Shown here: positions 5,171 through 10,000 of the stretch, in pieces
Layout of the letters: every line of letters begins with the position of its first letter
How positions within the stretch are numbered: position 1 is the first letter of the stretch
NCBI GenBank assembly: GCA_020217265.1
Contig: JAIWOS010000007.1
Coordinates: 1 to 10,000 of the forward strand
Length of the DNA: 10,000 nucleotides
Origin: Thiobacillus sp.
Lineage (GTDB): Bacteria; Pseudomonadota; Gammaproteobacteria; Burkholderiales; Thiobacillaceae
Reading direction: 5' to 3'
Notes under the pieces: generated by a model
The model's database searches: none
Told to the model about the DNA's origin: nothing
The model's input: only the letters and a program-made list of their open reading frames with translations
Made by a program: the position numbers and the translations under genes

Positions 5171-7048
5171 TTGAATAAACTTAGATACACCGTGCTGACG
5201 GCCGCCTTGATGGCGGCCTCCAGTGCCTATGCAACCAACGGCTATTTCCTGCCCGGGTCGGGGTTTCGCTCACAAGGCATGGGCGGGGTCGGAATTGCCT
5301 ATGGCCGCGATGCGCTGTCCGTTGCCGCCAACCCGGCCAATGCCGTGAATACCGGCATGCGGGGCGATATCGGTGTTGGGATATTCAACCCCGAGCGGGG
5401 CGCGAGCGTGTACCCGGATCCTGCCACGCCAGTGGTGGGTTTCGGTTTCTTCGGCAACACCGAGAGCGACAGCAAGTATTTCATCGTGCCTGAAATGGGA
5501 TTTACGATGCCGCTCACCGACAGGTTGCACGTTGGTCTCGCCGTGGTGGGTAATGGCGGCATGAATACCAACTATCCGGAAAACTTTTTTGCGACTGGCA
5601 CTGTTCCCACGGACAAGAAGCTTGGCGTTGACCTGAACCAGTTGCTGGTGCCGATCAGCGTGGCGTACAAGGTTAACGAACAGCATGCGATTGGTGCGTC
5701 GCTGGTGCTGGCTGAAACCCGTTTCCGTGCCTATGGCATGGATTCGTTCGTTAATTTCGATGCATTTTTCCCGATCACAAGCGACCCAGCCCATTTGACC
5801 AACCAGGGATTTGATTATTCCTATGGCGCGGGGATCAAGCTGGGCTGGCTGGGAAGTTTCTTCGACGATCGCTTGTCGGTCGGTTTGGCGTACACGTCAC
5901 GCACTTACATGTCCAAGTTCGACAAGTATCGCGGTCTGTTTGCGGAGCAGGGCGATTTCGATATTCCCGAGAATTACGGCATTGGCGTCGCATTCAAGCC
6001 CAGGAAAAATCTGGTGATCGCTGCAGATGTTTTCCGGATCAACTACAGTGACATTGCTTCCGTTGGCAATCCGGGGATGTGTGTCGATACCAATCCGACG
6101 TCAGGCGGCTTCTGCATACCGTCCATCACCGACCCCACCAAGGAGCTTGGCAACGACAACGGGATGGGGTTTGGCTGGAAAGACCAGACGGTATACAAAC
6201 TTGGGATTCAGTACGGCGTCAACAAGCGCCTGCAGGTCCGGGCCGGGTACAACTACGGCAAATCACCGATCCCCGACGATCCCAATTTTGGCGGGGATAA
6301 TGCAGTGACGTTCAACCTGCTGGCTCCCGCGACGGTTGAGCATCATTATTCGCTCGGATTCACTTACAAGGCCAATGAGAACCTCGAGGTGACGGGCACC
6401 TACATGTATGTGGCCAGCAATAGTCAGGGCAGTGGCAACCTGAACATCATTGACCACGGCGATTTCAATATGCACCAGAACCTCTTCGCGTTGTCGCTCG
6501 GCTGGGTCCTTGATCCAGGGCCGAAGACGCAGGAGGAATACGGCGACGCCGACTGGGCCGGCATCAACTTCGACGGCTGGTACGCGGGTCTCGGTTTTGG
6601 CCAGTCGAAATACGAGGATGTCGACCAGACCTCGGCCAATACCCGTACCGAGGGCTGGAAGGTCTATGCCGGCTACCAGTTCAACAAGTACCTGGGCGTC
6701 GAAGGCGGCTATGTCAACCTCAACGACATGAGCGGCATCAAGGGTACGGTGCGCACCAATATCGATACCGACGCGTGGGCGCTGTCCGCGGTGCTGAGCT
6801 ATCCCGTCACCAACAAGCTTTCCGTGATGGGCAAGGCGGGCATGGCCTACATGCTGGCCGACGTGCGTACCAAGAACGGCGCGGCGCTCGCTGTGACGAA
6901 GGGTGATGACAGCTATGAGCCGACCTACGGCGTGGGCGTGAAGTATGCGCTGCTCGACAACCTCGATGTGCGCGCCGAGTGGGATCGCTACGACCGCAGC
7001 AACATGAACATCGACCTGATTTCTGCCGGCATGGCGGTCAAGTTCTGA
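5171..7048 (+). CDS. FadL/OmpP1-type outer-membrane transporter fused to an OmpA-like 8-strand barrel
   Basis: The start is probably TTG 5171: GAGGAGG (5157-5163) is 7 bases from it but only 1 base from ATG 5165. That gives 625 residues (numbering below from the ATG). A signal peptide ends AYA (about 23). The mature N-terminus TNGYFLPGSGFRSQGMGGVG and the NPAN motif (56-59) are hallmarks of FadL/OmpP1, outer-membrane channels for long-chain fatty acids or aromatic hydrocarbons. The FadL part, including the late LLAPATVEHHYSLGFTY strand region, runs to SLGWVL (about 449). A linker (450-469) follows, then about 158 residues from GWYAGLGFGQ with alternating-aromatic strands and the C-terminal SAGMAVKF, ending in the Phe expected for BAM-dependent barrels. 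This second part resembles an OmpA or OMP_b-brl barrel. Usual FadL length is about 420-480, so the extra domain is real and in frame. The ligand is unknown. Confidence 0.85.
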   Translation: MNKLRYTVLTAALMAASSAYATNGYFLPGSGFRSQGMGGVGIAYGRDALSVAANPANAVNTGMRGDIGVGIFNPERGASVYPDPATPVVGFGFFGNTESDSKYFIVPEMGFTMPLTDRLHVGLAVVGNGGMNTNYPENFFATGTVPTDKKLGVDLNQLLVPISVAYKVNEQHAIGASLVLAETRFRAYGMDSFVNFDAFFPITSDPAHLTNQGFDYSYGAGIKLGWLGSFFDDRLSVGLAYTSRTYMSKFDKYRGLFAEQGDFDIPENYGIGVAFKPRKNLVIAADVFRINYSDIASVGNPGMCVDTNPTSGGFCIPSITDPTKELGNDNGMGFGWKDQTVYKLGIQYGVNKRLQVRAGYNYGKSPIPDDPNFGGDNAVTFNLLAPATVEHHYSLGFTYKANENLEVTGTYMYVASNSQGSGNLNIIDHGDFNMHQNLFALSLGWVLDPGPKTQEEYGDADWAGINFDGWYAGLGFGQSKYEDVDQTSANTRTEGWKVYAGYQFNKYLGVEGGYVNLNDMSGIKGTVRTNIDTDAWALSAVLSYPVTNKLSVMGKAGMAYMLADVRTKNGAALAVTKGDDSYEPTYGVGVKYALLDNLDVRAEWDRYDRSNMNIDLISAGMAVKF

Positions 7049-7064
7049 TTTTCGTCTGCAGGCG

Positions 7065-7100
7065 AATCAAAGCCGGGGCCGGCGCCCCAAGGCTTTGATT
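7065..7100 (+). repeat. large hairpin downstream of the outer-membrane gene
   Basis: AATCAAAGCC (7065-7074) pairs perfectly with GGCTTTGATT (7091-7100). Inside it GGGGC (7075-7079) pairs with GCCCC (7084-7088) around a CGGC loop, leaving a 2-base AA bulge. Only a TTT remnant follows, so it is a poor terminator alone. It may protect the transcript 3' end or pause polymerase ahead of the real terminator at 7127-7160. Confidence 0.7.
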
Positions 7101-7126
7101 TGAAGTGCCACCACTCTGGCTTAATG

Positions 7127-7160
7127 GCCGCTTCGCTCACAAGGCGAAGCGGCTTTTTTT
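7127..7160 (+). terminator. strong intrinsic terminator of the FadL-type gene
   Basis: GCCGCTTCGC (7127-7136) pairs perfectly with GCGAAGCGGC (7144-7153), with a 7-base loop and then seven T (7154-7160). It ends the outer-membrane gene transcript and separates it from hipAB. Confidence 0.93.
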
Positions 7161-7181
7161 CGTCGAGCAAAATTGCCAGCT

Positions 7182-7199
7182 GGGCGCGGCTATGCGCCC
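7182..7199. repeat. short GC hairpin upstream of hipA
   Basis: GGGCGC (7182-7187) and GCGCCC (7194-7199) form a perfect 6-bp stem around GGCTAT. There is no T-run, so it is not a terminator; it could be an isolated fold or chance in GC-rich DNA. Confidence 0.4.
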
Positions 7200-7248
7200 C
7201 TGCCGCTGGATAATCTCATGCCAAGATTTGGTTTATGCACATTAAAAT

Positions 7249-7284
7249 ATCATTCATGCTTCGATTTGTGGCTGCATTAATGAT
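7249..7284. promoter_or_regulatory. candidate HipB operator / hipA promoter region
   Basis: An inverted repeat with 10 of 11 matching bases (ATCATTCATGC at 7249-7259, GCATTAATGAT at 7274-7284) with a 14-base spacer lies immediately before the hipA start. HipB-type antitoxins bind such dyads to repress their own operon. The AT-rich TTAATGATAAAT over the right arm could contain the -10 box, so binding would block transcription. No Shine-Dalgarno is visible before hipA, so the leader may be very short. Confidence 0.45.
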
Positions 7285-7290
7285 AAATTT

Positions 7291-8586
7291 ATGTATATGA
7301 GTAGTGAGTGCACTATCCAGCTCTTTGCCGCCGGGCAATGGCACGTTGTCGCACATGTCAGCTTATTGGGCGACGCTGCGCGAGGGTGGCGCGCGGCCAC
7401 TTATACGGGCTATGCAGCCGAGTGGGCCTTGTCGCACCCCGGGGCGGTAGATGCGTGGGCGCTGGGCAGCCAGTTCGAGGTTGGGCTCAAGCCCTGGAAG
7501 CTCGAGCACTGGCCCGTCTTTCTCTTGGACATGCTGCCGCAAGGCTATGGCCGTGGGGAGCTTCTGCGCCAACTTGGCCTCCCTGAGACTGCCGAGGCAG
7601 ACGCCGATTGGCCCTTGCTCCTGACAGGGGCAGGCAATCCCATCGGCAACCTGCGGGTGAAGGAAGCCGCAGACTGGCTATCGAGCCGTATCGGCACGGT
7701 CAGGGGCTTTACCGACGATGAGGTTGCGGCCCGCTCAGAAAACTTCATGGGTTATCTGAGCCAGCATGGCCTATTCGTGGCCGGGTCCTCCGGTGTGCAA
7801 GGGGAATGGCCCAAGATCCTCCTCGCCCGGGCCAGGGACGGGCTGCTCTATCTGGACCATACGCTTCCAGATGCGGAGTCCGTAGAGCACTACATCGTCA
7901 AGTTTGGTCGCGGCCCTAACGAGCGCCTGGCCGCCATCCTGCGGCACGAGGCAGCCTACATGGCCATCGCCGCCCATCTGGGGCTGCGCGTGCATGCCCC
8001 GCTGAACCTGCGTGACCGCGCCCTCTTAATCCCGCGGTTCGACCGGGTCGTGGAAGACGGTCGGGTTACGCGACTGGGGCAGGAAAGTCTGGCTGCGCTC
8101 ATGGGCATGGCGGGCTTCGGAGTTGCGCCTGCCCACGACGACGTTTGCGTTCGCCTTGTCAGGACGTGCAGCCAGCCTGCGGTCGAAGTGCTCGAGTATC
8201 TGAAGCGCGACGTCGCCAATCTGGCCTTCGGCAACAAGGACAACCACGCCCGCAACACCGCTATCCAGCGCGACTTCGCGGGCAATATAAGGTTGACGCC
8301 TGTCTTCGACTTTGCCCCCATGTACCTGCACCCGGATGGACTGGCGAGGCGCATGAGATGGCAGGGGAAAGAGCAGCCCCAAGTGGACTGGAAAGCAGTT
8401 CTGGACGCGGTGTGCGAGCGCACGGGATTGGCGCGTGAAGCGCTTGTGGCAGGCCTGCAATCCCTGGCCGGGCCCTTGCGCGAAGTGGCCGAAATGGGCC
8501 CTGACTTCGGCCTGGAGCCCGAGGTGCACCGGTACCTGATGCCGGGCATCATCGCCCAGGCCCAGGCCATGGAACTGCTCCAATAG
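7291..8586 (+). CDS. hipA: HipA-family serine/threonine kinase toxin
   Basis: A 431-residue, full-length HipA-like protein kinase. In the family such kinases phosphorylate a translation factor, classically glutamyl-tRNA synthetase, and cause growth arrest or persistence. The N-terminal subdomain (1-130, with FLLDMLPQGYGR at 77-88) is the HipA-type N-lobe cap. SSGVQGEWPK (166-175) matches the Ser-Gly-x-Gln loop, placing S167 at the E. coli HipA autophosphorylation Ser150. YIVKFG (201-206) supplies the ATP lysine K204. GNKDNHARN (314-322) gives catalytic D317 and N322. DFAP (340-343) gives metal-binding D340, and the 23-residue D317-D340 distance equals that of D309-D332 in E. coli HipA. The kinase therefore looks active. 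The alternative start ATG 7297 is possible; neither has a ribosome site. The antitoxin gene follows 10 bp later, opposite to the hipB-hipA order of E. coli. The substrate is not predictable. Confidence 0.88.
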   Translation: MYMSSECTIQLFAAGQWHVVAHVSLLGDAARGWRAATYTGYAAEWALSHPGAVDAWALGSQFEVGLKPWKLEHWPVFLLDMLPQGYGRGELLRQLGLPETAEADADWPLLLTGAGNPIGNLRVKEAADWLSSRIGTVRGFTDDEVAARSENFMGYLSQHGLFVAGSSGVQGEWPKILLARARDGLLYLDHTLPDAESVEHYIVKFGRGPNERLAAILRHEAAYMAIAAHLGLRVHAPLNLRDRALLIPRFDRVVEDGRVTRLGQESLAALMGMAGFGVAPAHDDVCVRLVRTCSQPAVEVLEYLKRDVANLAFGNKDNHARNTAIQRDFAGNIRLTPVFDFAPMYLHPDGLARRMRWQGKEQPQVDWKAVLDAVCERTGLAREALVAGLQSLAGPLREVAEMGPDFGLEPEVHRYLMPGIIAQAQAMELLQ

Positions 8587-8596
8587 AGGAATCTGC

Positions 8597-8902
8597 ATGG
8601 ATCGACGCTATAAGCCCCTGACCCTTTCCCAGCAGATGGAATTGAGGCGGCAGGTGATGGAAGATTTGCTGTCTCATCCCGAATGGTCACTACAGGAAGC
8701 GGTGTGCCACATGAAGAAAGGGCTGCGCCTGACTACCGCTGAACTGGCCAAGCTGGCCGGGGTGTCCTTCCGGACGGTGCAGAACATCGAACGCGGCGTC
8801 AGCCTGGGCACCGTTCAAACCCTGTCCCGCATCCTTGGCGTGCTGGGGCTTCGGCTATCCGTGGCGCAAGATTCGGGGCAGGAGAACCGAACCCGCGCCT
8901 AG
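8597..8902 (+). CDS. hipB: HipB-like XRE-family antitoxin
   Basis: A 101-residue DNA-binding protein. After a 40-residue N-terminal helical extension (SQQMELRRQVMEDLLSHPEW around 11-30) comes a Cro/XRE helix-turn-helix from about 44 to 86, with TTAELAKLAGVSFRTVQNIE covering helices 2-3 and GTVQTLSRILGVLGLRLSV completing the fold. It should bind and inhibit the adjacent HipA kinase and repress the operon through an upstream dyad (best candidate 7249-7284). GAGGA (8585-8589), overlapping the hipA TAG stop, lies 7 bases before the ATG, so its translation is probably coupled to that of hipA. The long N-terminal extension differs from the compact E. coli HipB. Confidence 0.87.
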   Translation: MDRRYKPLTLSQQMELRRQVMEDLLSHPEWSLQEAVCHMKKGLRLTTAELAKLAGVSFRTVQNIERGVSLGTVQTLSRILGVLGLRLSVAQDSGQENRTRA

Positions 8903-9173
8903 CTCGAAGGCAGGGCAATTTACCTGCGGTTTCCAGCACTTTGTCTTGACGCCTAGGCCCAACCCGGCTTTTTTCTGCGGCGGCCAGATTGTTATCTGGG
9001 CCTGGGCGGTTTGTCTGCGGATTCTCATTCAATAAGAATCGGCGCCTGGCCCATAAAAATAATCCAGTACTTTTTGGGCCCTGGCCCGCAATCTGCTACC
9101 GGTTTCCGGCAGTGCGTTTGCTGTAACATTCGTACCACATAATTGCCAACAACCTGGATTTGAGGAAGACGAC
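8903..9173. other. intergenic region between hipB and epsD
   Basis: No gene is seen. It contains a small hairpin CCAGAT/ATCTGG with a TGTT loop (8984-8999), a weak one GATTCT/AGAATC (9020-9040), a CTGGCCC sequence present twice (9046-9052 and 9081-9087) and a candidate sigma-54 promoter (9081-9097). A T6 run at 8969-8974 follows a poor stem, so a hipAB terminator is not convincing. Confidence 0.6.
9081..9097 (+). promoter_or_regulatory. weaker sigma-54 promoter candidate of epsD
   Basis: CTGGCCCGCAATCTGCT keeps TGGC, the GG (9083-9084) and GC (9095-9096) at exact spacing, but has CCC for CAC and CTGC for TTGC. Transcription would start near 9108, about 66 bases before the ATG. Other GG-N10-GC matches exist nearby because the region is GC-rich, so certainty is limited. 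Confidence 0.4.
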
Positions 9174-10000
9174 ATGCAAGTTTCGAAGAAGGTTTATCTC
9201 TCCCTGCTGATCGCCGCCGTGCTGGCTACGGGCTGCGGCGACAAGAAGGAGGGCGCGGATGGCGGCGACAAGCCGGCGACGCAGGTCGCGGCCAAGGTCA
9301 ACGGCACCGAGCTCACGGTGCATCAGGTGAATTTTGCGCTGCAGCGGATTCCCAATCTGGACAAGAACAACACCAAGGCGGCGTCGCTGCAGGTGGTGAA
9401 GGGCCTGGTGGATCAGGAACTCCTGGTGCAGAAGGCCGAGGCCGACAAGCTCGACCGCGATCCGGCGGTGGTGCAGGCGCTCGACGCGGCTCGCCGCCAG
9501 ATTCTGGCCGATGCCTACATGAGCCGCAAACTGGGCACGCCGGCCGAGCCGAGCGATGCCGAGGTGTCGGATTACTTCAACAAGCATCCCGAGCTTTTCA
9601 GCAACCGCAAGATCTACCGCCTGCAGGAAATCTCGATCAAGGCGCCCAAGGACAAGCAGGAGGCCATCCGCGCGCAACTTGCCGCGTCGAAGACGCTGAA
9701 TGATTTCGGAGCCTGGCTCAATGCGCAAAACATTCCTGCCAAGGCCGCGCAGGGCGTGAAACCGGCTGAGCAGTTGCCGATGGAGATCCTGCCCAGGCTG
9801 GCAAGCATGCCGGATGGCCAAGCGATGGTGGTGAACACGCCGGACGGCCTGCTGGTGATCGTGCTGGCCGGTTCGCAGGCGCAGCCGGTGACGCTGGAAC
9901 AGGCCAAGCCGGCCATCGCCCGCGCCCTTCAGCAGCAAGCACGGCAGAAGGCCGCCAAGGCCGAACTGGATGCCTTGCGCGCGGCCGCCAAGATCGAATA
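9174..10000 (+). CDS. epsD: EpsD-family peptidyl-prolyl isomerase-like lipoprotein (partial at right edge)
   Basis: 275 residues are visible and the frame runs off the window; since the last bases TA begin the next codon, the end could be very near. GAGGAA (9162-9167) lies 6 bases before the ATG. The N-terminus is a lipoprotein signal with lipobox LATGC (C21), then a short charged linker. From about residue 40 there is a SurA/PpiC-like chaperone region (AAKVNGTELTVHQVNFALQR, then VKGLVDQELLVQKAEADKLD), and from about 123 a degenerate parvulin segment (PSDAEVSDYFNKHPELFSNR onward). This is the EpsD type found in exopolysaccharide/exosortase clusters (the eps locus of methanolan producers). It probably aids folding or assembly of the export machinery in the periplasm. 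Further eps genes, including an exosortase, are expected to the right but are not visible. Confidence 0.85.
   Translation, partial: MQVSKKVYLSLLIAAVLATGCGDKKEGADGGDKPATQVAAKVNGTELTVHQVNFALQRIPNLDKNNTKAASLQVVKGLVDQELLVQKAEADKLDRDPAVVQALDAARRQILADAYMSRKLGTPAEPSDAEVSDYFNKHPELFSNRKIYRLQEISIKAPKDKQEAIRAQLAASKTLNDFGAWLNAQNIPAKAAQGVKPAEQLPMEILPRLASMPDGQAMVVNTPDGLLVIVLAGSQAQPVTLEQAKPAIARALQQQARQKAAKAELDALRAAAKIE

Noticed and set aside
7182..7199. GG-N10-GC match before hipA as a sigma-54 promoter
   Set aside because: It arises from the GGGCGC/GCGCCC palindrome, has poor TGGCAC and TTGC matches, and hipAB has a better candidate promoter next to its start.
8958..8974. Intrinsic terminator after hipB
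   Set aside because: A T6 run is present, but the preceding bases form only a 3-4 bp stem.
9096..9938. Long minus-strand open frame of 280 codons opposite epsD
   Set aside because: It is antisense to a gene with a clear ribosome site, lipoprotein signal and family match. Its His/Arg/Leu-rich translation is typical of the reverse of GC-rich coding DNA.

Overview
The window looks like chromosomal DNA of a GC-rich betaproteobacterium (Rhodocyclales, Burkholderiales or Thiobacillus-like; I cannot settle the genus). The evidence is a PP0621-type protein directly upstream of a PilS-like kinase, two PEP-CTERM proteins, an EpsD-type lipoprotein and an exopolysaccharide priming transferase. This is the gene content of bacteria that use exosortase (EpsH type) and the PEP-CTERM sorting system to build an exopolysaccharide-protein matrix.

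Layout. 1-995 (minus strand): the N-terminal part of a pilS-like sensor kinase, translationally coupled to a small PP0621-family membrane protein. 996-1298: a divergent regulatory region. 1299-2027: PEP-CTERM protein 1, followed by a hairpin terminator. 2176-3558: a polyprenyl-phosphate sugar-1-phosphate transferase that starts a repeat unit. 3559-4255: a long AT-rich non-coding region. 4256-4933: PEP-CTERM protein 2, followed by a strong terminator. 5171-7048: a large outer-membrane protein that appears to carry two beta-barrels, a FadL/OmpP1 barrel followed by a small OmpA-like barrel. 7065-7160: two hairpins, the second a strong terminator. 7291-8902: a toxin-first hipA-hipB module. 9174-end: epsD, running off the right edge and probably the first gene of an eps/exosortase cluster.

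Regulation. Both PEP-CTERM genes carry an identical 18-bp element (TGTCGGATTTTTTTACAT). In each case it lies 113-115 bp upstream of a well-matched sigma-54 -24/-12 promoter. The sugar transferase has a third good sigma-54 promoter and epsD has a weaker one. This fits one RpoN-dependent programme, by inference driven by the PrsK/PrsR two-component system known in PEP-CTERM bacteria, that switches on matrix polysaccharide and sorted surface proteins together.

The most unusual items are the repeated enhancer/sigma-54 layout and the tandem double-barrel outer-membrane protein. The hipAB module looks like an independent accessory unit between the outer-membrane gene and epsD. I saw no tRNA, rRNA, CRISPR array or insertion sequence.
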